Positions 1 to 8,256 of a DNA stretch of 34,076 nucleotides are shown here, piece after piece. A program made the translations under genes and the position numbers. Origin of the DNA: CALCKU01 sp964534845 (GTDB lineage Bacteria > Pseudomonadota > Alphaproteobacteria > Caulobacterales > Maricaulaceae); assembly GCA_964534845.1 (NCBI GenBank), contig CAZHPV010000025.1, forward strand, positions 1 to 34,076, written 5' to 3'. The first letter of the stretch is position 1; each line of letters starts with the position of its first letter. Below the pieces are notes generated by a model. It had not been told where the DNA came from and made no database searches. It saw only the letters and a program-made list of their open reading frames with translations.

Positions 1-3
1 GAC

Positions 4-72
4 TACGCATATGCAGTTTGAAAAGTAGTTATTTATCTATTTGCGTATTTTTATAACTGGTTTATTACGCAT
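4..72 (+). promoter_or_regulatory. Putative promoter/operator of the SnoaL-SDR-sulfotransferase operon
   Basis: The 80 bases before the first gene contain TACGCAT at 4-10 and 66-72, and the same motif inverted (TGCGTA) at 42-47. The inverted pair at 42-47 and 66-71 brackets a possible -10 box, TATAAC at 52-57. No convincing -35 box and no Shine-Dalgarno sequence before the ATG at 81 are visible. The same TACGCAT motif recurs upstream of the divergent oxidoreductase operon near 6007-6118, which suggests one regulator for both. Regulator identity is unknown; this is inferred from repetition only. Confidence 0.4.
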
Positions 73-80
73 ACCTAATT

Positions 81-545
81 ATGACACAAAATGAACGCCT
101 CGAAAGACTGGAAGCTGAAAGCGCGATCAGAGCCCTTAAAGCCCGCTATTTAAATGCCTGCGATGAAAAGGATGCACAGGCTATGCGCGCCTGTTTCAGC
201 GAGGACGCGCTTATTGACTTTCCGCCTCTTGGCGAGTTTGACCTTGACGGCCTTGTAGAGATTTTCACGACCCTTGCTGTAAACACGAAAATCACCGACG
301 TGCATCAAGCCCATAATGCTGAAATAACAATTACGGGCAATAACGCCCAAGCGCTTTGGAATTTTAGCTATGCAACCTATAATCCCGAAGATAGGCGTTT
401 TCGTCTCCTCTCGGCTTTTTATCACGACCGATACAAGAAAACAGATAAAGGTTGGCTAATATCCTATAGCCGCTCCGAGCCGCGGGCCTTTGTCGATGGA
501 ACGCTGGATGAAACAGGGCTTACAGCAGAATTTACTGCGAATTAA
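81..545 (+). CDS. SnoaL/NTF2-like domain protein
   Basis: A 154-residue protein with the pattern of the SnoaL-like (NTF2 fold) family: an N-terminal helix rich in charged residues with a conserved YLNACDEKD segment around 23-31, a central beta section and a C-terminal WLISYSRSEPR strand. Members of this fold act as small isomerases, dehydratases or cyclases, or as non-catalytic partners, and ketosteroid isomerase belongs to the same superfamily. It opens a plus-strand operon whose next gene starts 14 bases later and is a hydroxysteroid-dehydrogenase-like SDR, so a role on a cyclic isoprenoid or steroid-like substrate is plausible. The catalytic residues are not clear enough to name a reaction. 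No Shine-Dalgarno is seen, so the ATG at 81 is only the best available start. Confidence 0.8.
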   Translation: MTQNERLERLEAESAIRALKARYLNACDEKDAQAMRACFSEDALIDFPPLGEFDLDGLVEIFTTLAVNTKITDVHQAHNAEITITGNNAQALWNFSYATYNPEDRRFRLLSAFYHDRYKKTDKGWLISYSRSEPRAFVDGTLDETGLTAEFTAN

Positions 546-559
546 AACAGGAGTGAGAC

Positions 560-1330
560 ATGCCAATCGCCGTTATAAGTGGATCCGCTTCGGGAATAGG
601 AGCGAAAACTAAAAAACGTCTTGAAGCGCAAGGGTATGATGTCATTGGCATTGATCTGAAAAATGCGACGATAGAAGCTGATCTCTCGACAAAAAAGGGA
701 CGGGAGCACGCTGCATCCCAAACCTTGGCGCTTGTCAAAAAATCTGGCGGGAAAATTGACAGGCTTGTATTGGCGGCTGGCCTAGGGGGACATCTTGATG
801 ACGGCGCATTGGTTGCCAAGGTAAATTATTTCGGCGCGATCGAAATTCTCGATCAGTTAAAACCTGCACTTGAGGCCGGGCAAGCCCGTTGCGTGGTTAT
901 TTCGTCAAATTCGGCGCAAATGCGTACTGATCCCAACACACCTTTTATCCTCTCTATGCTTGAAGGTGATGAAGACAAGACGATGGCCCTTATAGGTGAT
1001 GCGCCAGCCACACAAACTTACGGGGCCTCTAAACATGCAGTGGCACGCGCTGTGCGCAGGCGAGCAGCAGAATGGGGCCAAGCCGGCATAACCCTCAATG
1101 CCATTGCGCCGGGCATGACAGAAACCCCCCTCTTTCGCGGAGCGGCAGATCATCCGGTCGTCGGCAAGAGTGTTGATATGATTCCAATCCCAAAAAATCG
1201 AGTTGCGTCTGCTGATGAGATCGCCGGTGTGATAGAATTTATGCTCTCAGACGCGGCTGAATATATGCAAGGCTCGATCCTCTATGTCGACGGAGGTACA
1301 GACGCACAGCTTAGACCGGACGCATTTTAA
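560..1330 (+). CDS. SDR oxidoreductase resembling 3-alpha-hydroxysteroid dehydrogenase
   Basis: A 256-residue classical-type short-chain dehydrogenase. The NAD(P) loop GSASGIG lies at 8-14, the acidic residue D32 after the second strand suggests NAD preference, and the catalytic YxxxK is Y154/K158 with serines at 115-116. The N-terminal sequence, the NYFGA segment near 89-93 and the C-terminal VDGG...RPDAF ending resemble the 3-alpha-hydroxysteroid dehydrogenase/carbonyl reductase of Comamonas testosteroni as I remember it, more than generic FabG. The likely reaction is reversible oxidation of a ring hydroxyl to a ketone. The start is supported by AGGAG six bases before the ATG. It is followed without a gap by a sulfotransferase, which would act on the same kind of hydroxyl. 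Substrate is inferred, not proven. Confidence 0.85.
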   Translation: MPIAVISGSASGIGAKTKKRLEAQGYDVIGIDLKNATIEADLSTKKGREHAASQTLALVKKSGGKIDRLVLAAGLGGHLDDGALVAKVNYFGAIEILDQLKPALEAGQARCVVISSNSAQMRTDPNTPFILSMLEGDEDKTMALIGDAPATQTYGASKHAVARAVRRRAAEWGQAGITLNAIAPGMTETPLFRGAADHPVVGKSVDMIPIPKNRVASADEIAGVIEFMLSDAAEYMQGSILYVDGGTDAQLRPDAF

Positions 1331-2659
1331 GTGGTCACGCGTGTCGGAAATGATATCTTTTTCGATGATCTCGGCGCACCGCAATTTAACCGATTGCAAA
1401 AACTTCTCTTATCACTTGGAAAACATAATAAGGTCGAGTTTTCAGAAGCAAATATTTTGAATGTTGCCCGCAAGGCTACAGGATTAAGCGATTTCGGCCC
1501 TGACGATTTTAAACGCCCGCTTAACGTCCTGATTCACGAATATGAAAATGACCCGCTCATTAGTCCGATTGGACGCGCACAGGTCTATAATGATCTTGTA
1601 CGCTGTGCATCTAACCGGCTTATTATCCAAGACCGGATCAACAAAGCGCCGCAATTATCGACAATCCCTCTAAAACGTCCTTTGAGCGTTTCGGGCTTGC
1701 CCCGTTCTGGAACCACCCATCTTGTCAATCTACTGGCAGCCGATAGTCGGTTCCAAAAACTCCCGCTATGGGTCGCCCAAGAACCCTTCCTCGCCCCCGG
1801 GAAAGAGAAAGTAAGTTTCGGTTTGAAAACACGTGCAAAGCTACTCAACACCCTACTTAATAACGGCGATAGCAAGACAGATGACCCCCGCTTTTATCGC
1901 TGTAGCCTGCGCTGGTCAGGCATGAAAATTATGGGACCAGAGCTAGCCAGCATGCATCCCATGAACCCAGATCATATACATGAAGAACTGGAATTAATGA
2001 CATTCGACTTTGGCTGCAATCAATTTGAGTGGACATCGGTCACGCCAAATTATCGCGACTATTATTACGCTACTAACCAAACACCTCATTACGCTTATAT
2101 GAAAAATGTCCTCAAATTATTACAGCTAGAGCGCGGAGATAATCGCCCGTGGGTCTTAAAATGTGTCCAGAACCCAGAACAACTCCCCGCTTTAAACACC
2201 GTCTTCCCAGATAGCGTCGCTATCTTAACTCACCGCGACCCAGTCGCTGTTATTCAATCAACGGCCACCATGCTGGCATGGGGACATAGAATGTTACGCA
2301 CGCAAGTTAAGCCGCGTGAAGTTCTGGATTACTGGACGGATAAATTCGAAAAAATGCTCAGGGCCTGTGTCAGAGATAGAAATGTATTTCCAAAATCGCG
2401 TAGTCTTGATGTTCTCTTTCATGAATTTATGGCGGGGGATATGGATACTGTCGCAAAAATTTATAACCTATATGATCTGGAGCTAACAAGTAAGGCTAAA
2501 GAAGAAATGGCCGCCTTCATCAAAGCCCAGCCTCGCGGAAAAAATGGACGGGTTCGCTATAAACTCAAGGAGCATTTCGGTATTTCGGCTAGCGAAATCA
2601 GAGAACGTTTTGATTTCTACTTCAAAGCTTTCCCGGTTGAGATCGAAGTGCCAGACTAA
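1331..2659 (+). CDS. PAPS-dependent sulfotransferase family protein
   Basis: A 442-residue protein of the Sulfotransfer_3-type family. The 5'-phosphosulfate loop GLPRSGTTH is at 122-130, and a downstream LTHRDPVAVIQS segment matches the 3'-phosphate-binding region with its conserved Arg and Ser. Such enzymes transfer sulfate from PAPS to a hydroxyl. The start is a GTG directly abutting the TAA of the SDR gene, with no gap and no clear Shine-Dalgarno, so translation is probably coupled to the SDR; a slightly downstream start cannot be excluded. Its 3' end converges on a sulfatase gene only 11 bases away. The natural acceptor could be a steroid or other cyclic alcohol, or a hydroxylated carotenoid made by the neighbouring cluster. 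Confidence 0.85.
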   Translation: MVTRVGNDIFFDDLGAPQFNRLQKLLLSLGKHNKVEFSEANILNVARKATGLSDFGPDDFKRPLNVLIHEYENDPLISPIGRAQVYNDLVRCASNRLIIQDRINKAPQLSTIPLKRPLSVSGLPRSGTTHLVNLLAADSRFQKLPLWVAQEPFLAPGKEKVSFGLKTRAKLLNTLLNNGDSKTDDPRFYRCSLRWSGMKIMGPELASMHPMNPDHIHEELELMTFDFGCNQFEWTSVTPNYRDYYYATNQTPHYAYMKNVLKLLQLERGDNRPWVLKCVQNPEQLPALNTVFPDSVAILTHRDPVAVIQSTATMLAWGHRMLRTQVKPREVLDYWTDKFEKMLRACVRDRNVFPKSRSLDVLFHEFMAGDMDTVAKIYNLYDLELTSKAKEEMAAFIKAQPRGKNGRVRYKLKEHFGISASEIRERFDFYFKAFPVEIEVPD

Positions 2660-2676
2660 CCCAATATCCGTTAGTC
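2654..2676. terminator. Small inverted repeat over two convergent stop codons
   Basis: GACTAAC at 2654-2660 and GTTAGTC at 2670-2676 are perfect reverse complements around a 9-base loop, and they contain the TAA codons of both convergent genes. It could act as a bidirectional terminator, but there is no T tract on either strand. Both proteins end in Asp-stop, which by itself generates GACTAA and TTAGTC, so part of the symmetry may be accidental. Confidence 0.3.
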
Positions 2677-4263
2677 ATATTTAATGCGGCCCTTCTCGCC
2701 GTAACGCTGCTGCAAGACCTGTGTAGCCAACGGACCAAAACCCGACCATAAATCCTCTGTAACTTCATCCGCCGGAATAACCGCGTCAGCATAATCAAGC
2801 GGTGCACGCCAGCCCGGATGCGGTTGGATTTTCACATAAACGCCGCCCACTGGATGTTGGGCCATGCGCGCATCTAAAAGGCCTTCAAGACGTGTGACCT
2901 GCTCCGGGTGTTGATCTGAAAGATCATTATCTTCATTCGGGTCTTCCCACACATTATAAAGCTCAGTGGTGAGTTTCGTTTCACGTCGTAAATGATCCAC
3001 ATGTTGAACGAGTTTCCACGGTCCGTCCAAAACACCATATTGAAATTTGTTATAAATCGGTACGTTAGAGGTAAAAATTAAAGGCTCCCCGCGATCTTTT
3101 GAACCCTCCCCCGTAATTGCTCCCCAACGATTAATACCGTCCACCGCTTTAGTATAGCCCGGCTTTACGCCTGCAGCCTCAGAGAATGACGGAAAAACAT
3201 CAAGAACGGAAATAACGTTTTCATTGACGGTTTCCGCAGGTAAAACATCCGGCCAACGCAGAACGGCATTAACGCGTATACCGCCCTCATAAGTATCAAG
3301 CTTTTGTCCTTTTAGCGGGGTATTATCAGCTCCAAAATTATAAAACCCGCCATTGTCAGTGAAGAAAAGGACGATCGTATTATCCGCCTGTCCTGTCCGG
3401 TCAAGCGCATCCAGAATTTTGCCTATCGCCTGATCCATACTATCGACCATAGCCGCATATGTACGTTGCGGCGAACGCGGTGTATCCAGCCGGTGACCAT
3501 ATTTATCTATATCTTCCGTTTTGGCCTCTACAGGTGAGTGAGGCGCTAAAAACGGCACATATAAAAAGAAAGGCTTATCCGGGTCCCGCAGATCAGTTAT
3601 ATAGCGTTCTGCCTCATTGCCATGAATATCCGTTGCATATTCACCGTTATGATCGACTGGCTGACCATTTTCCTGAAAATCATGCCCTCCCGCAAATGTA
3701 TGATCAAAATAAGAGACATCGGTATTGAAATGTCCATAAAAATGCCGGAAGCCTCGCGCATTGGGTGTGTGTTGCTCTATCGTATGGCCCATATGCCATT
3801 TCCCGATCATTGCCGTATCATAACCGGCATCGCGGAACGTTTCCGACATAAAATGCTCTTCAGGCGAAACACCGCCATTATCCCACGCCATAACAACGGC
3901 ATTGGCAACGCCCAGTTTAATCGGATCGCGCGCTGTCATAAGGGCGGCACGGGTAGGCGAGCAAAAGGGTGTCGCGTAAAACCTCTCGAGCCGCATACCC
4001 TCTTTAGCCAAACGATCAATGTTAGGCGTATGTATATCTGATCCCCTATATCCCACGTCAGCCCAACCAAGATCGTCTGCCAAAATTATAACAATATTGG
4101 GCGGCTTTGCATTTGCACCTCGCGTTTTGACGCGTTCAGCAATATTGGACGTCGCCGTATCATTAAAAACATAATCAGATGATGGCGTTTTTCGAAACAC
4201 CAATTTTGCAAAAACAAACCCAAGCAAAACTAGTAGCAAGAATATCAAACCTAGCTTCTTCAT
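2671..4263 (-). CDS. Membrane-anchored sulfatase (formylglycine type I, arylsulfatase family)
   Basis: A 530-residue sulfatase. The active-site signature CSPTR begins at C101 and is the Cys-type site converted to formylglycine. Metal ligands are suggested by ADD (62-64) near the N-terminus and by FFTDNGG further on, and GKWHMGH supplies the usual Lys/His. An N-terminal hydrophobic stretch (about 4-22) predicts a signal anchor and a periplasmic enzyme. The ATG at 4263 is chosen because the hydrophobic segment follows it directly and because it overlaps the stop of the upstream oxidoreductase in a TAATG junction. The frame stays open further upstream, but that would put 37 polar residues before the anchor. 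It would hydrolyse a sulfate ester, opposing the sulfotransferase encoded next to it. No sulfatase-maturing enzyme lies in the window. Confidence 0.9.
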   Translation of the reverse strand: MKKLGLIFLLLVLLGFVFAKLVFRKTPSSDYVFNDTATSNIAERVKTRGANAKPPNIVIILADDLGWADVGYRGSDIHTPNIDRLAKEGMRLERFYATPFCSPTRAALMTARDPIKLGVANAVVMAWDNGGVSPEEHFMSETFRDAGYDTAMIGKWHMGHTIEQHTPNARGFRHFYGHFNTDVSYFDHTFAGGHDFQENGQPVDHNGEYATDIHGNEAERYITDLRDPDKPFFLYVPFLAPHSPVEAKTEDIDKYGHRLDTPRSPQRTYAAMVDSMDQAIGKILDALDRTGQADNTIVLFFTDNGGFYNFGADNTPLKGQKLDTYEGGIRVNAVLRWPDVLPAETVNENVISVLDVFPSFSEAAGVKPGYTKAVDGINRWGAITGEGSKDRGEPLIFTSNVPIYNKFQYGVLDGPWKLVQHVDHLRRETKLTTELYNVWEDPNEDNDLSDQHPEQVTRLEGLLDARMAQHPVGGVYVKIQPHPGWRAPLDYADAVIPADEVTEDLWSGFGPLATQVLQQRYGEKGRIKYD

Positions 4264-5939
4264 TATGCATTCGCTCCCATCGCATGCTTTGCCGCTATAT
4301 AGCCAAATGTCATAGCAGGCCCTATCGTGCTCCCTGCGCCGGGATAAGTTCTGCCCATCACGGAAGAGGAGCAATTCCCAATCGCGTAAAGTCCGCCGAT
4401 TGAACGGCCCTGCACATTTAAGGCCTGCGCGTTTTCGTCTACGTCTATGCCGCCTTTGGTGCCAATGTCACCCGGTCGGATCTGGAAAGCATAAAATGGC
4501 GGCTTGGCAAGCGGCGCCATACAAGGGTTAGGCTGGATGGTCGGATCACCGTAATATCGGTCATAGGCATTACCGCCCTTGGCAAAATCTTCATCAATGC
4601 CTGTTTCGGAAAATCGCTTTACCCTGTCCGCCGTCGCGAGAAGTCCGGCACTATCGACACCTATTTGAACGGCTAAATCTTCTAGACTATCCGCTTTCGC
4701 CACTAATGATTTTATGCCCTTTGACCATTTGGAATCGGGATGTACCGAGGTCGGATAAAGGGGTCCAACAGCATATTTTTCACGCGCGCGGCGATCAAAA
4801 ACAATCCAGCTATCAAGCGGATGAGCCTGTAATTGATGCCCAACAACATCATAAGAGGCAGCTTCATTTAAAAACCGCTCCCCCTTTTTATTGACAATAT
4901 AGACGCCCGGAAGCGCTCTTTCTGCAAATAGAACACGAGACCGGTCCTCCCCTGGAACGTGGACAGACGGTCCCCACCAAGCCGCGTCCATTAGTGTTAA
5001 ATTCACGCCGATATCCTTAGCGGCTTTATGCGCGTCACCGTGATTGGTTCCAGGCGTTGCAGACCAAGATTTATCTGTGGGTTGCGCAAGATTTTCCGCG
5101 CGCATTTCTTGATTGCTCTCAAATCCCCCTGCTGCCAAAATCACGCCCCGACGGGCTTTAACGGTAATGGATTGGCCCTCTTTTTCTATAATTGCACCTA
5201 TCACCTGCCCCTCCTCTTCAATCAGGGACGTCATGGGAGCGTTACACCAGATCGGGATACCGCGTTCCATTGTGCTGCGAAGGCACATACCGACAAGCGC
5301 ATTTCCGCCAGTAAGACGCCGATGCCGTTTGGTTTTCCGCCGCATAGGAAAGTCGAGTTTATAGGCAAGCATTTGCTTGGCGATAATCATTTGCCAGCCC
5401 TTTTGGCGCGTAATAATTTTTTGAGCTTCGGGGATGGTAATTGTAAAGCCGCCAAATTTGGTTTGAAAATGTGGCTCCCTTAACGTGAGAAACTCCTCTC
5501 CTAATCTGGCCGCATTCATCGGCACGGGGTCGAGCGTTCTATATCCTTCCATACCGCCCGGTAAATCCGGAAAATAGTCTGCGTAAGGTGTCGAAATAAA
5601 TTTTATATAGGACTTATCCATGACATATTTCAGCATTTTGGGTGCATTTTCGACATATGCCTGAAGGCGCACATCGGAAACATCCTCGCCGATACAGGCT
5701 TTTAGGTAGGTTAAAGCGGCCTCGGCACTATCGCTTTGGCCGTGGTTCGCCATAAGGTGATTACACGGTATCCAAATGCCGCCGCCAGATGTTGCGCTTG
5801 TTCCGCCATATTGATCTGATTTTTCAACAATGAGAACATCACCGCCGTGGTCATGCGCCGTGATAGCAGCCGTCAAACCACCAGCCCCTGACCCGATCAC
5901 TAGAACATCAACAGTTTTGCTTTGCATATTCCCACTCAT
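4263..5939 (-). CDS. FAD-dependent dehydrogenase, 3-ketosteroid-delta1-dehydrogenase (KstD)-like
   Basis: A 558-residue flavoprotein of the fumarate-reductase/KstD superfamily. The dinucleotide loop GSGAGG is at 16-21, and GGTSATSGGGIWIP (45-58) is the FAD-contact segment typical of KstD-like proteins. Near the C-terminus TYPGAGSTIGPA gives Y532 and G536, with the four-residue spacing of the catalytic Tyr and Gly known from rhodococcal KstD. KstD removes hydrogens from C1-C2 of a 3-ketosteroid ring. AAGGA lies a few bases before the ATG at 5939; a second Met at residue 5 is an alternative start. It is the promoter-proximal gene, and its stop overlaps the sulfatase start. A flavocytochrome-like reductase acting on another enone is the alternative. 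Confidence 0.82.
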   Translation of the reverse strand: MSGNMQSKTVDVLVIGSGAGGLTAAITAHDHGGDVLIVEKSDQYGGTSATSGGGIWIPCNHLMANHGQSDSAEAALTYLKACIGEDVSDVRLQAYVENAPKMLKYVMDKSYIKFISTPYADYFPDLPGGMEGYRTLDPVPMNAARLGEEFLTLREPHFQTKFGGFTITIPEAQKIITRQKGWQMIIAKQMLAYKLDFPMRRKTKRHRRLTGGNALVGMCLRSTMERGIPIWCNAPMTSLIEEEGQVIGAIIEKEGQSITVKARRGVILAAGGFESNQEMRAENLAQPTDKSWSATPGTNHGDAHKAAKDIGVNLTLMDAAWWGPSVHVPGEDRSRVLFAERALPGVYIVNKKGERFLNEAASYDVVGHQLQAHPLDSWIVFDRRAREKYAVGPLYPTSVHPDSKWSKGIKSLVAKADSLEDLAVQIGVDSAGLLATADRVKRFSETGIDEDFAKGGNAYDRYYGDPTIQPNPCMAPLAKPPFYAFQIRPGDIGTKGGIDVDENAQALNVQGRSIGGLYAIGNCSSSVMGRTYPGAGSTIGPAMTFGYIAAKHAMGANA

Positions 5940-6200
5940 TTTTCCTTAAATTGTTACCACAAGCGGGTTCCAAAACAATATAAATGATAAAAATAAACAC
6001 GTATTTTACGCATTTCACCAAAAATTTGATCAAACTATATTGTTTTGCAGCGTTATTGCTTTATTATTTTACGCATTCAACAAATCGCCCGCTTGAATTT
6101 TCAGCACAGATATGCGTAGCCCTGAAAACCGCGCCTTACATCCTCCCTCGCCCGGGACAAACTAATCCTGGGAAGAAAAATCACACAGGAAAGTCTATTA
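5940..6200. promoter_or_regulatory. Divergent regulatory region with repeated TATTTTACGCATT motif
   Basis: This AT-rich stretch upstream of the KstD-like gene has no credible gene. The 13-base sequence TATTTTACGCATT occurs twice in direct orientation, at 6002-6014 and 6065-6077, 63 bases apart (about six helical turns). A third core is inverted at 6112-6118 (ATGCGTA), another 42 bases on (about four turns). The helical phasing suggests binding of one regulator on one face of the DNA. The same core appears three times upstream of the gene at 81. The core also occurs by chance inside several genes of the window, so only the clustering is informative. Confidence 0.45.
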
Positions 6201-6203
6201 ACT

Positions 6204-6225
6204 CACACGGTGTGGCGCGTATAAT
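6204..6225 (+). promoter_or_regulatory. Candidate crtE promoter with palindromic operator
   Basis: TATAAT at 6220-6225 matches the -10 consensus exactly and lies 105 bases before the crtE start. Immediately upstream, CACAC-G-GTGTG (6204-6214) is a perfect 11-base palindrome in the position of the -10/-35 spacer. No good -35 box is visible, which would fit an activator- or repressor-controlled promoter. The rest of the 5'-leader to 6329 shows no gene. Confidence 0.4.
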
Positions 6226-6329
6226 CTCGCCAACTGCAAATTCTTCTCATATTTCAGCCAAAACACTTTCCACCGTAGTCAACTTGTGGCAATAGCTAGT
6301 CCAAATAATAACAACAAAAGTGATCCATA

Positions 6330-7244
6330 GTGCCGACTAAAAGCGCATCACCATTATTCAAAGCCTATGATGTTCAAGAGCATATCGTTGCGGCTCGCGG
6401 ACATATAGAAACGCGCCTTGCGTCCATCGTCCCTTCTGCCCAAACTTGGCCAACCCGCTTGCACGAAGCCCAAAGACATGCCTTGCTATCACCGGGGAAA
6501 CGCTTTCGCCCTCTTCTATGTGTCTTTACGGCCAAAGGTATTGGCTATGACGGGAGTTCCGCCGTTGATATTGGATGCGTAGCCGAAATGGTTCACGCCG
6601 CCTCACTTATATTGGATGACCTGCCGTGTATGGATGATGCGGAGATACGGCGTAACCAACCGACAACGCATATTGCCTTTGACGAAAGCACAGCGATTTT
6701 AACGGCAACGGCATTGCTAAATCGCGGGTTTGGCGTACTCGCTAGATTGGAAGACATAAGCGCAGAGCATCGTATCGAACTTGTTGACCTTCTATCATAT
6801 GCTGTAGGCTCAAAAGGCCTCATAGCTGGACAATTTGCAGACTTGTCTAATACCGACCAGCAAGCCAGCCTTGCTGAAGTCGAAAGGTTAAATACGCTAA
6901 AAACGGGTGCGCTCTTTGACTTCAGCATCGAATCTGCCGCTATCATTGCCCAATCTGATGCGTCTCAACGTGCGGCCCTTAAGGATTTTTCATACCATCT
7001 CGGCCTGGCGTTCCAATTACTTGATGATGTTAAAGACCAAGTCATGTCAGATCGGCAAGCCCAAAAATCAGTCGGACGCGATGTCGGCAAGGCCACTATA
7101 TTAGCCCTCGCCGGATCAAAAGCCGCCAAGGAACGTCTTACAAGCTATATCGCGTCCGCCAAGCAAGCCCTTGCCCGCGCAAATTTGAATAATGTGACCC
7201 TGTTAAATCAAGTGCTGGACACTCAATTTAGTTTCGCAAAGTAA
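6330..7244 (+). CDS. crtE: Geranylgeranyl diphosphate synthase (polyprenyl synthetase)
   Basis: A 304-residue trans-isoprenyl diphosphate synthase. GKRFRP at 56-61, the first Asp-rich motif DDLPCMDD starting at D96, and the second DDVKD at 232-236 are all intact. It condenses FPP or DMAPP with IPP to GGPP, the entry substrate for CrtB. The short DDxxxxD insertion in the first motif is typical of bacterial CrtE. The start is a GTG at 6330 with only a weak ribosome site. It heads a plus-strand run (crtE, ABC ATPase, ABC permease, crtW, crtZ) with tiny or negative gaps, so it is probably the first gene of a carotenoid operon. An IspA-like FPP synthase is possible from sequence alone, but the context favours CrtE. 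Confidence 0.9.
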   Translation: MPTKSASPLFKAYDVQEHIVAARGHIETRLASIVPSAQTWPTRLHEAQRHALLSPGKRFRPLLCVFTAKGIGYDGSSAVDIGCVAEMVHAASLILDDLPCMDDAEIRRNQPTTHIAFDESTAILTATALLNRGFGVLARLEDISAEHRIELVDLLSYAVGSKGLIAGQFADLSNTDQQASLAEVERLNTLKTGALFDFSIESAAIIAQSDASQRAALKDFSYHLGLAFQLLDDVKDQVMSDRQAQKSVGRDVGKATILALAGSKAAKERLTSYIASAKQALARANLNNVTLLNQVLDTQFSFAK

Positions 7245-7251
7245 GCAAGCT

Positions 7252-8256
7252 ATGCGCTCGCAAGGCCCGCAAAACCATAATCAAAAACCACCGCTCAAAT
7301 CCATATTGAGCATAAAAGACCTCTCGGTTCGTTACGGGTCCGAAACAGCTCTCGATTCCCTTTGCGTTGACATTATGCCAAGAGAAATCGTTGGCATCAT
7401 TGGCCCAAACGGCGCTGGAAAAACAAGCTTTATCAAGGCTTTATGTGGCCGGCTTAAATCAGAAGGTGATATCATAATTGCCGGCAAACCCATCAAAAAA
7501 GGTCAAAGTCGGCAGAAATATATTGGTCTCGTTCCGCAGGACATTGGCCTATATGGGCATATGACGGCCAAAGAAAACCTTCATATTTTTGCAAGAATAA
7601 TGCGTATTAAATCGAGTGTCACGGAGAAACGTATAACGGCTGCTCTTAAGGCTGTTGGTATGTCAGATAAAGCCGATGCCCGTGTTGAAACCTTATCGGG
7701 CGGCATGAAACGCCGTATCAATGTCGCTGCCGCTATCATGCACCAGCCAAAAATCCTGATTTTGGACGAACCTACCGCCGGTGTTGACGTGCCAGCGCGT
7801 GATACCATTCACAAACTCGCACGCCTTCTCGCAAATACAGGTATGGGCGTCTTGCTCATCACTCATGAATTAGAACAAGCGGAAGCATTTTGTAACAAGA
7901 TTTTAGTACTGGCTAAAGGCCGTAAACTGGCTTTTGCTAGCCCTACAAACCTGCTGGCCGAATGTTTTGGTCACAACCGTGAAGTCACTGTGCGGTTCTC
8001 AACGCCTCCAAGTCCGGAATTAATCTCGGCAGTTACCCCCTTTAAATTTACAATGGGCGACCTCCCTACAATTTGGAAGACCATGACAAGTGCCAGTGAA
8101 GTTTCCTTTGTCAGTGCCTTTATGGCAGCTGTAAAAAACGGCGACCGACATATACGTGAAATCAGTGTAGGACGCCCCGGACTATCCTCCCTAATGTATC
8201 ATCTGGAAAAGAACGACGAATTACCGCACGTGAAATTGCAAAGCAAAGCCTCATGA
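7252..8256 (+). CDS. ABC transporter ATP-binding protein (ABC-2/NatA type) in the carotenoid operon
   Basis: A 334-residue ABC ATPase. Walker A GPNGAGKTS is at 51-59, followed by a VPQDIGLY Q-loop, the signature LSGGMKRR, Walker B ILILDEP and an H-loop LLITHE. A C-terminal extension of about 100 residues follows the nucleotide-binding domain, as in the CcmA/NatA/DrrA group of exporters. The gene lies 7 bases after crtE, and its stop overlaps the start of the permease (ATGA), so the two surely form one exporter. A dedicated ABC exporter between crtE and crtW is not part of the carotenoid operons I know. Its cargo is unknown; lipid, pigment or a toxic intermediate are possibilities. Confidence 0.9.
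   Translation: MRSQGPQNHNQKPPLKSILSIKDLSVRYGSETALDSLCVDIMPREIVGIIGPNGAGKTSFIKALCGRLKSEGDIIIAGKPIKKGQSRQKYIGLVPQDIGLYGHMTAKENLHIFARIMRIKSSVTEKRITAALKAVGMSDKADARVETLSGGMKRRINVAAAIMHQPKILILDEPTAGVDVPARDTIHKLARLLANTGMGVLLITHELEQAEAFCNKILVLAKGRKLAFASPTNLLAECFGHNREVTVRFSTPPSPELISAVTPFKFTMGDLPTIWKTMTSASEVSFVSAFMAAVKNGDRHIREISVGRPGLSSLMYHLEKNDELPHVKLQSKAS

Noticed and set aside
4264..4374. N-terminal extension of the sulfatase by 37 residues
   Set aside because: It would overlap the upstream oxidoreductase in another frame and bury the signal anchor; the TAATG junction supports the start at 4263.
5984..6295. 103-codon plus-strand frame between the KstD-like gene and crtE
   Set aside because: It has low-complexity composition, no family resemblance and no ribosome site, and it covers the repeat motifs and candidate crtE promoter. 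More likely non-coding.
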